Below are positions 45,487 through 57,132 of a stretch of DNA of 64,000 nucleotides, piece by piece. The stretch is taken from positions 558,001-622,000 of the forward strand of contig JANFOG010000002.1 in assembly GCA_024336345.1 (NCBI GenBank). The letters are read 5' to 3'. Numbering within the stretch: position 1 is the stretch's first letter; every line of letters starts with the position of its first letter. The notes under the pieces were generated by a model. That model did not search any database and was not told the origin of the DNA. It saw only the letters and a program-made list of their open reading frames with translations. This stretch comes from Mariannaea sp. PMI_226 (lineage: Eukaryota > Ascomycota > Sordariomycetes > Hypocreales > Nectriaceae). The translations under genes and the position numbers were made by a program.

Positions 45487-47767
45487 TTAGTAAGCCAGCA
45501 TGGTGTTCAGCCCATCCTGCTCTCGCTCCCAGCATCGATGCTGGCTCATTACATAGAAAAATCTCTCCAAGAATCCCTTGGCATTCTTTGCTACACTCAC
45601 CACCTCCTTCAGGCTTTCAGGGCGCACATTCTTCAGAGTCACGACACCATAACTCTCCACCACGTCAGTGTCCTGTTCAGCGGCCAGCATTACACCAGGA
45701 AGCTGCAGGGCCTTGTCAAACAGCTCAACGGCCTCACCAGTACCTCCAATAGCCTTCAGATGACCGAACGCTTCTCGTATATAGTGGATTGCTCGGCCAT
45801 TCTGAGAGAGTGTCCGGATTGACTCGACGCCGCCAGGGACAAAAATGGCATCAAACATGGTGCTTCGCTGGCCTTCAAGATGATGGTCAGGAAGAGTGCC
45901 CTTATCCTTGGTGTGATCATCATCTGCAGAAAATATGGCTGATCGGCGAGTTCCAATTACAAGAGGTACAGCTTTGGCGGCCACCAAAGCACCGTACATG
46001 GCATTGAATGCGACTGGGTCATAGCCATCAGCAATTAGTATGGCAACCCGGCGAGACTCAATTGTTGGCTTTTGGGGAAGGAAATCCATTTGACTGAGTC
46101 CTTTAGCAGTATGACCGTGGTTTGGACGGCCAGGTTGTTTGGGCATCTGCCCTCCAACCATATTTGCGACGGTCTGGGCGAGTCCCAAATCAATATCAGC
46201 TAGCCTCGTCGTCATGCGCTCGTACACAACGGGATCATCGCAGTGGTCCAACTCAAATGACAGTGCAGCCTGCATATGGGATTTCTCAATTTCCGATAGT
46301 GAATTGTAGAAAAGCTGTGCCTGCGATAGGTGGTCTTTAAACTTGGCACTCTTGGCACGTTCCTTGATACCTTGAACTTTCTCAGGATAGTCGACATAGC
46401 CACCCTCTTCTTTGGTAGCAGGTGGGTTGACTTCATGCCGATTGGGCCAGTAATTCACCTTACCCTTGGATATGGTATGACGCATAGCCCCATCGCGATT
46501 GAAGTTCATCACTGGACAAACGGGTTTGTTGATTGGCAACTCTTGCCAGTTGACACCCAGTCTCGACAGTTGGGTATCAAAGTAGGAAAAGTTACGCCCT
46601 TGTAACAGTGGGTCATCCGAGAAGCCGATTCCTGGAACAACATGGCCGGTGCAGAAGGCAGCTTGCTCCGTTTGCGGGAAGAATTCATCGACATTGCGGT
46701 TCAGCTCAAGAGTGCCAATGTATCGAATAGGGATGAGTTCCTCCGGCCAGACCTTAGTCGCATCTAGGATGTCAAACTCGAAATCATGTTCCTTTGACTC
46801 TGGCAGAACTTGAATTCCAAATTTCCACTTAGGAAAGGCGCCCTTCTCAATAGCCTCCATCAAATCCTTGCGATGGAAGTCCGGGTCTTGGCCAGACAAT
46901 TTTAGAGCCTCATCCCACACCAGAGAGTGAACACCTAGCTCGGGGGTGAAATGGAACTTGACAAAGTGGCGCTTCCCCTGGGCATTGGTGAGGGTATAAG
47001 TGTTGACACCAAAGCCCTGCATCATGCGGTATGAGCGTGGGATAGCGCGATCGGACATAGCCCACATGATCATATGAGTTGCCTCTGAATGCATGAACAC
47101 AAAGTCCCAAAAGTTGTTGTGTGCACTTTGAGCCTGTGGGACCTCGCTGTCGGGCTCAGGCTTTCCAGCATGAATAATGTCAGGGAACTTCATAGCATCC
47201 TGGATGAAGAAGACGGGGATATTGTTGCCCACGATATCCCAATTGCCCTCCTCGGTGTAGAACTTGACTGCAAAGCCACGAACATCGCGTACGGTATCAG
47301 CAGAGCCACGGCTACCAAGAACAGTTGAAAATCTTAAAAACACAGGCGTCTCTCGAGATGTATCGGTGAGAATGCCGGCGTGAGTGACATCCTCTGCAGA
47401 TTCGTGCAATTTGAAAGTACCGAACGCTCCAGTGCCACGGGCATGAACAACACGCTCGGGAATCCGCTCGTGGTCAAAACGATGAATCTAGAGCCATTCA
47501 TGTTAGATATTTTGCTATACCTGGAACACTTTCCATTCTTGAGTATACCTTCTCACGCGCAAAACCATCCTCCAACAGCATCGGCCCAATTTGATCCTCT
47601 CTGTTGACCCTCAGCCAGTCATCGGTATTGGATTGTGTTGTGCCCCAATCGGAAGTAATCCTGGTGTTTTTGGTAGGTTCCTTCATATTTGCCGCAATTT
47701 GGGCATTCTTATCTTCCTTGTGGCCCATGATTGCGTGCTTGATCGATCCTGTAACGGTATTTGCCAT
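45487..47767 (-). CDS. Large-subunit catalase with C-terminal DJ-1/PfpI domain
   Basis: Exons 47549-47767 and 45487-47487 give 739 residues, the length of HPII/CatA-type clade 2 catalases. The haem catalytic core has His88 in [11 protein letters not shown], the Asn near 161 in NWDIVGNN, and the proximal Tyr375 in [12 protein letters not shown]. From about 552, the PfpI/DJ-1-like domain starts [12 protein letters not shown], as in the large catalases. It breaks down H2O2. No signal peptide is seen, so it resembles the intracellular or spore catalases rather than secreted CatB types. The start at 47767 fits the family N-terminus; an in-frame ATG at 47818 would add 17 residues. It is divergent from phosphoketolase across 1.2 kb and follows an H2O2-forming AA7 oxidase. 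Confidence 0.95.
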
Positions 47768-48942
47768 CGTGACTCTCGCAAAACACTGGTGCAGATCAAC
47801 GAGCAGCGCGAACGGCAAATATCCCAGTGAGTGTACCCTCTTATATTCCGAGGGTCACCAGCCTTTGGGCTCTTCATCTTGGAGAAAGTCTACAAAGTTT
47901 GACGTCAGGAAGACGCTTACTATCTCATTCAGAAGCGAGAGTGTTACATCAACCAGGTATTTTCATCGAAAGGGCAACTCCTTTGAGATTGAGCCGCTGT
48001 TGATGAGGTAGACATGAAGTAATTGAATTCCAACGGGGGCCACCCAAAGCCAGTGTGCATGTCTGAATGTGGAGACTTTAGTGGTCGGGTAGATCCCTAG
48101 CACCAAGTTCGTCGTCCCGAAGTCCCCATTAGCAAGTCGATGACCAACGATTAGAAATGAAGACTCATTATTTCGATGACGGCTATATGTTTATTTGATT
48201 CATCAATGTCATTTAATGACCTTCAAACAACCGTGAATAGATCACACAGACCCGCCTGTACCCCAATGTAATTTGTAGTATAGGTAACTGAGTCGAGTCA
48301 CCACGTTTAACACCCACAAGATCGGGAACATTCCTTGTCATATATACCTAAATGCAGTGATGCGAAGTCACTATAACAGTTGACTCTCATGCACATTGCT
48401 AGACTGTATTTCCAAGTCCCTTCTTGATTTCTTGGCTCAACGGATCATGTTATTTATTTCTTACTTCCAGTCGCCTACCGTTTTTCACGACGCTGAGTGA
48501 CCGCCATCTACATAGTATTCACCCACCATGGGACTTGGCACCTTCAGTCACTGAGATTGATCCCTTACTCAAATTCACCATTGTTGGCCATCTTCCCAAT
48601 GGATGCGATACTAAATACAGCGGATACCTGCCTTAGTAGGTAGATAGCTTGGATGATCAGTTGCAAGTCGCGCTTCCTAGCAAACACGTCTACTTCGCGT
48701 AACGTGGACGTCATTTACGTCATCGAATATGCAACAGAGAGCCCGAACCACAAGAACAGTGATTAACCGCAACGATGCCCGCCTTCCGCAAATTTCAAGT
48801 AGATACCTTGGCATGTACCTAATCAATTGATGTGGCCAAGGCAAGTTCGGGATATATCCTCCGCCATCATTTACATTTCACTCCGGCACCTCTGTCACCA
48901 GCCTCCCAAGTCAATTCAAGCGCTTACCACCGCTCCTTCAAC
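47768..48942. other. Divergent promoter region, catalase and phosphoketolase
   Basis: The 1.2 kb interval must carry both promoters. I found no clear TATA box or decisive stress element by eye, and short frames inside it have no domains. Confidence 0.5.
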
Positions 48943-51533
48943 ATGCCTGGCGAAATAATAGACAAACCCAATCCACCGCCATTACCAAGCCGGTTACCAG
49001 ATGAGACATTGAACTTAGCTGCAGATTATCCTAGAATTTCTCTGTCAGAAAATGATGCCCAATCACTGAAGGACTTCCAACAAGCGGCCTGCTATATCGC
49101 GGGTGGTAGGTCATGGAGAGAATTCTCTGGTTCCCGAGCGACTATGTCTAATGCAGCCCAATAGCGATGATATTTCTGAAAGACAATGTCTTGCTGAGCC
49201 GAGATCTCAAACCAGAGGATGTCAAGCCTCGTTTGCTAGGTAAACGCATGCATGGTACGATTATTCATTTACACTACTAACTGAGACAGGACACTGGGGG
49301 ACCTGTCCTGGCCTTATACTTGTCTGGTCTCATCTCAACCTTCTCATCAGAAATAATGATCTAGATATCATCTTTGTTATTGGCCCAGGGCATGGGGCTC
49401 CTGCGGCTCTAGCTTCGCTCTGGTTGGAAGGATCTCTCCAGAGATTTTATCCAGCCAAATATGCTCTCAACAATACTGGTTTGCATAATCTGATCACTGG
49501 ATTCTCTGTTCCAGGAGGCTTCCCCAGGTAAGAACAATTCCTTTCAGCTAAACAGATCGTAGCTAATTATACTTAAGTCACATCAACTCTGAGACCCCGG
49601 GTTCTATCCATGAGGGCGGTGAATTGGGGTATGCACTTGCAGTCTCATTTGGAGCCGTTATGGACAAGCCCGATCTTATTGTCACCTGTGTAATCGGAGA
49701 TGGTGAGGCTGAAAGTGGCCCAACGGCAGCGTATGTGCTTATTACTATTGATCTTGGTCCCTGCACTAACTCAGGAGCAGGGCTTGGCATGCAATCAAAT
49801 ACCTGGACCCGGCAGAATCAGGGGCAGTCATCCCCATCCTGCATGTGAATGGGTTCAAAATCAGCGAGCGCACTATCTTTGGATGTATGGACAACAAAGA
49901 GCTGATTGCCTTGTTCACCGGCTATGGTTATCAAGTCGCCATCGTTGAGACTCTTGAAAACATCGATGTTGAACTGGCGAGTGCCTTGAAATGGGCCGTT
50001 AGTGAAATCAAGCAATTCCAAAGTGCGGCACGACAAGGTGACCCGGTCGTCAAGCCACGGTGGCCAATGATTGTGCTTAGGACACCCAAAGGGTGGACAG
50101 GCCCCAAGAAAGTAGACGGCAATTTCATTGAAGGGTCATTTAGATCGCATCAGATCCCCGTCCCGAATGCCGGAAAGGACATGGATCATCTCGAGATCCT
50201 TCAGTCATGGCTTCAAAGCTACAATCCCCAGCGCCTTCTCGAGGGCGGGAAGCCAGCTGAGAGCGTTGTAGAGATCATCCCCAAAAATGACTTCAAGAAA
50301 CTTGGGCAGCTAAAGACGACCTACGATCCATATCAGCCGCTCAACTTGCCCGATTGGAAACCGTTTGCAGTGGACAAATTTGACTATCACAGCTGTATGC
50401 AAGAGACGGGAAAGTTCTTGAGTCAAGTTGCTCTCAACAATCCGAGCTCCTTCCGCATCTTCTCGCCAGATGAACTAGAGAGCAACAAACTCAACGCAAT
50501 CCTGGAGCACAGTGGTAGAAACTTCCAGTGGGATGAATATTCTCGTGCAAGCGGAGGCCGTGTGATCGAAATCCTCTCAGAGCACTGCTGCCAGGGCCTT
50601 ATGCAAGGTTATACGTTGACCGGTCGGACCGCCCTATTCCCGAGTTATGAGTCGTTCTTGGGAATCATTCATACCATGATGGTTCAGTATTCCAAATTCT
50701 GCAAGATTGCGAACGGAGTCAAATGGAGGGGGAACCTCAGTTCGATAAATTACATCGAAACGAGCACATGGGCTCGTCAGGAGCACAATGGTTTCTCACA
50801 CCAAAATCCATCCTTCATAGGGGCTGTCCTGAACCTCAAGGCAGAGGCAGCTAGGGTATACTTACCGCCAGATGCCAATTGCTTTCTGAGTACCGTCCAT
50901 CATTGTCTCAAGTCGCAGAATTATGTTAACCTGATGATTGGTTCCAAGCAACCAACAGCTGTGTACCTCTCTCCTGACGAAGCGGCAGAGCACTGCAGGA
51001 AAGGCGCGTCTATTTGGAAGTTTGCATCTACAGACGGGGGAGCAAGTCCCGATGTAGTCATTGTAGGAATTGGCGTCGAAGTTACACATGAGGTTGTCAA
51101 AGCGGCTGAGATATTGAGGACGATCCTGCCCGACTTACGAGTCCGAGTGGTCAATGTTACTGACCTAATGGTGCTGATGGCAGCGTCTCGACATTCACAC
51201 GCACTCAGTACATCCGAATTTAGCGAAATGTTCCCAGAAGATTGCCCCATATGCTTCAACTACCATGGCTACGCGGCTGAGCTGCAGGGCTTGCTGTTTG
51301 GTCGCCCAGGTTTAGAAAGAATGACTGTAGAAGGATACAAAGAAGAGGGCAATACAACGACGCCATTTGATATGATGCTTGTCAATCGGGTAAGCCGGTT
51401 CCACGTTGCAGAAAGGGCAATCCGGAGCGCAATGGAGGGGAACGAGCTCATTCGGAATCAAAGCGACGATGCTTTGGCCTGGATCCTTGACAGGGCTGAA
51501 GAGGCGAAGAAGCATATACAAACTGAGGGTTAA
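48943..51533 (+). CDS. Xylulose-5-P/fructose-6-P phosphoketolase
   Basis: TPP enzyme that splits xylulose 5-phosphate or fructose 6-phosphate into acetyl phosphate plus a sugar phosphate. Five exons, 48943-49105, 49165-49239, 49290-49527, 49578-49730 and 49781-51533, give 793 residues, the full family length. Markers in order: [39 protein letters not shown], the TPP motif [22 protein letters not shown], and the middle domain [14 protein letters not shown]. The C-terminal domain is complete. Introns 2 to 4 are 50 bases each and intron 1 is 59. Intron 3 uses an AAG acceptor after a GCTAAT branch; all earlier AGs would bring a stop. Intron 4 has a tandem acceptor (TCAG then GAGCAG, six bases apart) that could add two residues. 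No acetate kinase, its frequent fungal partner, is in the window. Confidence 0.94.
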
Positions 51534-52036
51534 GGAATATCCCCCTTGTCAAATTCATTGTTCTTCAGCTTCCATGATGGGCAATAAACGCTGAACAGCA
51601 CCTGATTGGTTGATAAAAGGGGGTACGGCTACAGGGAAGCCCACCAATAGACAATTCCCCATTTTTATCCACAAGATGTTCATCAGAATCGGTACTTTGC
51701 GCAACAAGCTATTGCTTCTAGCTTCAATAGTCTGCATACAACACCTGGAAAGTAATGACAACGGTTGAGGCAACGCTCTAAGGGCCGTTTTCACATTGCT
51801 ATCAGGCCTTACTTCTTGTTGCGTTAAAAATGATCAATCGATTTAAATACTTGCTGAAAGAACGGGGGCAAAGATCTCTTTCTCTTCTTTTTCTTCATCG
51901 ATCACCCCAGCTCTGATTGATGCCACTCGTTTTCCCTCCTCGAACAGTTCTTGCACTGCTTCACGCCACTCGTTAATATCTATACGTCTCTATTCAATAC
52001 TCTTCGCACTACTTCACGCCACTCCTTCACCTTATC
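51534..52036. other. Intergenic between phosphoketolase and secreted protein
   Basis: It holds the phosphoketolase 3' flank and the CT-rich promoter of the secreted-protein gene, which includes a near-repeated CACTACTTCACGCCACTC/CACTGCTTCACGCCACTC pair. Confidence 0.5.
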
Positions 52037-52734
52037 ATGGCTCCTCCCAAGATTTTCGCTGCTCTTGCAGTTGCTGTCCTCAGCATCTGCGGAGCCAATG
52101 CCGGTCCTTGCAGACCCTTGACAACTACAACCGTAGCGACGTCAACCACAGCCGCTGCTACAACCTCGACTGCTGCCCCAACATCAACCGCCCCTGCCTG
52201 CAGCAACGACCAAATCCTCAACGACCCTAGTTTTGAAGACAATGGCGGATCTCCTTGGTCCATATCCGGCTCTTATGGCCAAGGTAATGCCCACACTGGT
52301 CTTGCTGAAGTGTATGTTTCCTACTTCTAGCTTCTTATAGTTGACTTGTGCTGAATGATATTTTTAGGGTCATCACAGGTCACGGGGGCGGGGCTAGTGG
52401 CACTATCGCCCAGACTTTGTCTCACATCGAGCCCGGCTTATATCAGTTGAGCTTTGCCTACACCGTGAAAAACCTGACTCCCTCTGTTGGAACCGACGGC
52501 GGCTTCAGTTGTACTTATCAGGCTTCTATCGGCGGCCAACTTGTCCTCGTCGATTCGGCCGATGAAAGTGGTCCTTGGTACTCCGACTGGTCCATCGCCA
52601 GTGGCTATTGGGCCACCGCCGGCGTAGATAACGCTGTGGTTGAAATTGACGTCCAATGCGGCGGAGAATTCGATGATATCGTTCTTCTCACCGATGATGT
52701 GAAGTTGACGAGACAATGTGAGACCTCCGGATGA
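52037..52734 (+). CDS. Secreted protein, Thr/Ser-rich linker plus beta-sandwich-like domain
   Basis: Exons 52037-52311 and 52368-52734 (56-base intron, GT/TAG) give 213 residues. A signal peptide ends ...SICGANA (about 1-21). A Thr/Ala-rich linker of about 30 residues follows, likely O-glycosylated. The remaining 160 residues begin CSNDQILNDPSFEDNGGSPW and contain GTIAQTLSHIEPGLYQLSF and a late WYSDWSIASGYW. This pattern of strands is typical of galactose-binding-like or carbohydrate-binding jelly rolls in fungal secreted proteins, with no catalytic motif. It may bind cell-wall glycans outside the cell. Six or so cysteines include one pair near the C-terminus. Function is inference; no close family name is claimed. 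Confidence 0.8.
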
Positions 52735-53862
52735 GGCTTTGTTCTAGGAGGTTCAGCACCACAAAACAGTACCGTTTTATGTACTGAACAAACAAAAAGG
52801 TGCTTGAAGAAGAGCGCCTTGTATTCTATTGATGAACACTTCGACTGTAATAATGGTCATGGGTTCAATGTTTTTGTATCGTTTTTCAAAAATGGGTCTT
52901 GTACCCTTCAAATAATTCTTTTTACTAGTGCCAAAAGAATCAATAGACGACTGCAACTTGCATGATAATTACGGAAAAGAACAGCACGCTTAGGGGCAAT
53001 AGATAGAAAGGCGAATAATAATGGATAATTCTCCGCAAGAGTTAGGTATTGGCACACTGCCCGAAATCTTTTCTTTCAGTCCGCTTTGTCAGATCTGATG
53101 ATTCATACGAGATGATCATAAGAACGTGCGGAGGCACCAGGTCTGGTCTGATGGTAAACATAATCAAAACGAAGAAATATAAAGATGTAAATGGACAATA
53201 AGTACTGTAGAAAATCCAACCTCATTGATCAGATCCCGAGGAATTGTACGAGATGCCCAAATTTCACGACCAAATGAATTAATTGAGGCCGCCAGTGAAC
53301 ACCCATGTCGCCAATAGTGGGTGCATCGTCAGCAACTGTGGCTGAGGACTTTTAAACTGTTGCCTGAGGACGCCCAAGTATTTGTAAAATTACAATGAAG
53401 CGCTCAGCCCCGCAACTGGCGGTTAAATCGAGCTATCACGGTTCGCGAAACTCGCACGAATTATTGCTGCCTATTTAAAACCAGAAGGTGATTGATGAAA
53501 GCATCTCAGAGGTCTGATGGATCTGGTACAGGCAACAAAATTTGAATTCTAGTTTGAACTGAAACTCAGACGTCCTAATTAAAGATGGCAACGTAATCGG
53601 AGTCGAGCATAGGGTGAATGAAGGTCTATCGGGTCGAAAATCAGTATTGAAAATGATATATCATGATAGATAGACTCGCTAATCCAAGTGCCGAGTAATT
53701 CAATCAAGTTGTTTCTCAATTTTCTCAAGAAGCGCTCCGGCTGTTATCACAGTCCAATTATTGCTTCTGCGTATTTGCCTACGCTAAATTCTCTTCTCTA
53801 ATGCTCGTGACTTCGATTTCGTCACGATACCTCCTACTATTCTCATCATCGTTGCAAAATGG

Positions 53863-54000
53863 ATGCAGAATCAAGAAAACAAATCACAAGGTTCTGCCAA
53901 CCCAGCTCCAACTGGTTCAGGTTCTGGGCAAGATCCAGGACAGCCGCCGGCCGAGCCGTCTTCCACTTCCGCTTCAAGGGAAGATCCTCCCCAGACCTAA
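53863..54000 (+). CDS. Possible 45-residue Pro/Ser/Gln-rich protein
   Basis: A short frame beginning MQNQENKSQGSANPAPTG after a CT-rich leader. The composition is hydrophilic and codon-like. An overlapping ATG four bases upstream in another frame competes with it, and there is no family match I know. It may also be the first exon of a longer gene. Confidence 0.22.
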   Translation: MQNQENKSQGSANPAPTGSGSGQDPGQPPAEPSSTSASREDPPQT

Positions 54001-55407
54001 AGAACATGCCGTTTCACCAACTGTGAACATAACAGCTACCGCCTTATCGCACTAGAACAACTCGGATTCGGCAATTATGTCACATATATGCCTGAAGTTC
54101 ATGGTGCGGTTTGAGGGCGTGGCAGTTTTGTAGAAGCGGAGAGTTTTGAGAGAACTCACGAGGTCTTGTCATCAACTCTCATACACAATCCTGAGAATAC
54201 GAGAGTCTCCAATTGATGGCCTGTGCTGGCTTGAGATTCAATGGCATCACTTATGCATCAAACCATGATCTATCGATGATAGAAAGGAACCAGGCAGAAA
54301 CTGCCACGAACCTTCTTATGCTGTTGAGTTGGTTGACATTATGTCCAGGACGGCATAAACGAATGGGCATGGAGGGCCTGAGTACTTTGTTCTAGCCAAT
54401 ATTAATAATGGCATGTATTACTATGCAGAACTGCTGCAGATGATATATATTAGTACGAGCCGCCCTCGCATGATATAAACAGGGGTATGAAGCGAGCAGG
54501 TGCGTGGATACGAGGTAAATGCTGAAGGTTATTCTCGGCTACTAGGGAGGAGGGGTAGCAAGGTGGTATGGTTCCCACTCATTGTACTTGTACGTAATTT
54601 CTTATTTCGATCTCATTGAAGAAATATCTTAAAATAGGCTTAAGTATTATACTTGTTTTACCGAACTATAAATGGATTGGTTTTTCAAGAGCATATAGTC
54701 CTTAAATTGAAGGGGGAGAGGTTCTCGATTACAACTCAACAGTTATGAATCTCACTACCCTACGTCAAAGTCATTCACATTGATGCAATGTATCTCAAAA
54801 GAACATCCCCAAACGCGACAAGATGAGTCAGAATCAGTAGCAAAGTATTAAGAACTAGCGATGGTTTCTTCTTGTTGTGTCAGGGTGTAGGGTAAGCATA
54901 TCGAATCAGCTGTTGGTCAGCATAATGTCAAACTTGGAATCGAATATGCAAGTTACAATTGAAATCAATGTATTCTCTATTCAGTGATAAAATACCCATC
55001 ATGTTATCCCAATTAAATGTCCCCAGAGAATTATTAAAACGCCACAGATAAAAAAAAAAACAAGAAAAGTTCACTCTCTGAAAAGCATGCTCAGCTTGCT
55101 GTTGACCATCCAGTTTAATGGGACCTATGCATCAACACCTAATTTTTCATCAACTTTAATTACTTGAACCGCATGGGTCGCACGAGCAGATGGTGCTGTT
55201 TTTTTTTGGGGGTATTTCTTCTTTCTTTTTTTTCTTCTTTTTGGCGGTCAACTCAATTATGTTACTTCTTGGTGAGTGCCAGTTTTGTGACAGTACATCG
55301 TGTGGATGTAGTCTCGAAAGGGGCAAGCGCCCAGCCACGACAAAACAGGTTGGAAAATGTTAGAGAGAGAGAGACAGAGAGAGCTAGAGAGAGTGTGTAT
55401 GTAGGAG

Positions 55408-55432
55408 AGTGAGTGAGTGAGTGAGTGAGAGA
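55408..55432. repeat. GAGT-type microsatellite
   Basis: Several GAGT units embedded in a wider GA-rich tract, about 0.35 kb beyond the dehydrogenase stop codon. Confidence 0.7.
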
Positions 55433-55776
55433 GTGAATGAGCCAATGAGTGAAAGAGAAGGCAATTGAGTGAGAGTAGAAGGAAGGACTGCAGCGATTTC
55501 GCTTGGGAGGTGTGGCAGCGTCTTTCTTCTTCTCTCTTTTGTTTTATTTTTGGCAAGGCTTGAACATGGGGGATGGGCGAATGGGCGACTGTTCGCTCTC
55601 GCCAAGTGCGCCACATCTTCAGCTGTCATGCGGGAAGCCAACGACAGCGCTGACGGTGACATTGAGCACAACGTGTCTTCTTCACCATCAGCACATTTCA
55701 TATGGCAGACATCAAGGCGTCAATCATCAGCATTAACATTAGCCTCTGCTGCGTGCAATCTGCCGCGCGATCGAGG

Positions 55777-57132
55777 CTAGACACACCAGCGCTCAACATG
55801 AACGCCCTGGACGCGATCGAGAATGTCAAAATCGAGGCCATCCTGCCGGAACGAGATAATAATCATATCGAACTTCTGCTCCAGAGACTCCACAGTCCAG
55901 TCGTTGTCGTCCAGCCGGGCAATTTGAGGAATAGCCTCCTGCTTTACGAGGGGATCTGCCCACGCGACATCGACCTTTTCTGTGAGCACCAGGCTTTTGG
56001 CCAGCTCCAGGCCTGGGGAGTTGGCAAGATGTGATTGTCCACGCTTGAAGCCAATGCCCACGACAAGAACCCTTGGGCGGCAACCGTCACGCGCCTCGGA
56101 GTACAGTCGCTCGACAGCACGTTGTGCGACCAGAGCAGGTCGGGCTGCCATCTTCTCCGAGGATGCCTGAAGTAAGGGGAAGCTGCTGTTTGAAAGCAAG
56201 TACCATGGGTTAACTGGGATACAGTGGCCGCCCACTCCTAGACCTGGAGAGAATGGCATGTAGCCAAATGGCTTGGTAGAAGCAGCACGGCAGACCTCAT
56301 AAGGGTCAATGTTGTGTCCGAGACAGGCATCGGCCATCTCGTTTGCGTATGCGATGCAGACCATTCGCTGGCAGTTCTCATACAGCTTCATCATCTCCGC
56401 AACCTCGGGCCGTGAGACAGGCACCACGTTATCGAAAGACTGAGAGTAAAGCCTGATAATAGCATCAAGAGAGCCTGGAACGACATCGTCGAGTCCAGAG
56501 ACCACCTTGGGAATGGCATGTGCAGGAGGTTCAACACGACCCGGGTCAACACGTTCAGGTGACATGCCGGCGAAGTATCCCCGTTCTTTGGCCAGAGGAC
56601 CAAGCAATTGTCGAGTCATGCCAACAGCTACAGAGCTCTCAACAACGACAGTAGCACCTCGTCGAGCGTACAATCCAACGGCGGATAACGCACTGCGGAG
56701 ATACGAAGCATCAATGGTCTTATCTGGGAGCAACAGCGTTGGAACCGAGATCAAGAAGTGAGTGGCCTCGGCAAGATCTTGGGCCTTGGATGTGAATCGA
56801 GCCCTGCTACCAGCGGCTTGCTTCTGTGCCAGTTGTTGAATTCGAGCTTCCGACACATCGTATCCGAGAACGTTGTAGTTGTTCGAGAAAGCACCCACAA
56901 GATGTTCACCAACATAGCCAACGCCAATAACGGCGACGAGAGGCTCAGTGTTCTTGTCGATAATGCCGGCCACAGGGTGGGCAAAAGCATCTTCCGACTC
57001 CGAGATCTCGCTAGGAGGGGTGATGTCGTAGTATGCTCGATCAGAGAAAGGCCATGGCTTGGTGTTCTCATCAGGAGGGGTGATTGGGGGCAACCCCTGA
57101 GTGAGGAGACTTTGGGGAAGGGTTTGGGCCAT
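55777..57132 (-). CDS. Nucleotide-sugar 6-dehydrogenase (UDP-glucose/UDP-ManNAc dehydrogenase family)
   Basis: Single exon, 451 residues. After about 60 residues of a Pro/Ser-rich head comes the NAD-binding motif GVGYVG (70-75). The catalytic Lys and Asn lie in MMKLYEN (Lys249, Asn253) and the catalytic Cys304 in GVGGHCIPVNPWY. The C-terminal UDP-binding domain follows. The enzyme oxidises the C6 hydroxyl of a nucleotide sugar in two NAD-dependent steps. The pattern, with VNPWYL after the Cys, looks more like WecC/UDP-N-acetylmannosamine or related bacterial dehydrogenases than like eukaryotic UDP-glucose dehydrogenase. That part is impression rather than proof. No glycosyltransferase is adjacent. 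The lack of introns agrees with an ancient bacterial origin but does not show it. Confidence 0.9.
   Translation of the reverse strand: MAQTLPQSLLTQGLPPITPPDENTKPWPFSDRAYYDITPPSEISESEDAFAHPVAGIIDKNTEPLVAVIGVGYVGEHLVGAFSNNYNVLGYDVSEARIQQLAQKQAAGSRARFTSKAQDLAEATHFLISVPTLLLPDKTIDASYLRSALSAVGLYARRGATVVVESSVAVGMTRQLLGPLAKERGYFAGMSPERVDPGRVEPPAHAIPKVVSGLDDVVPGSLDAIIRLYSQSFDNVVPVSRPEVAEMMKLYENCQRMVCIAYANEMADACLGHNIDPYEVCRAASTKPFGYMPFSPGLGVGGHCIPVNPWYLLSNSSFPLLQASSEKMAARPALVAQRAVERLYSEARDGCRPRVLVVGIGFKRGQSHLANSPGLELAKSLVLTEKVDVAWADPLVKQEAIPQIARLDDNDWTVESLEQKFDMIIISFRQDGLDFDILDRVQGVHVERWCV

Larger units (their letters stand above)
52735..55776. other. Mostly gene-free 3 kb stretch
   Basis: Aside from a very short candidate at 53863-54000 no coding signal was found. 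A GAGA/GAGT low-complexity tract lies at about 55356-55440 in the 3' flank of the dehydrogenase gene. AT-rich sequence with many stops fills most of the rest. Confidence 0.5.
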
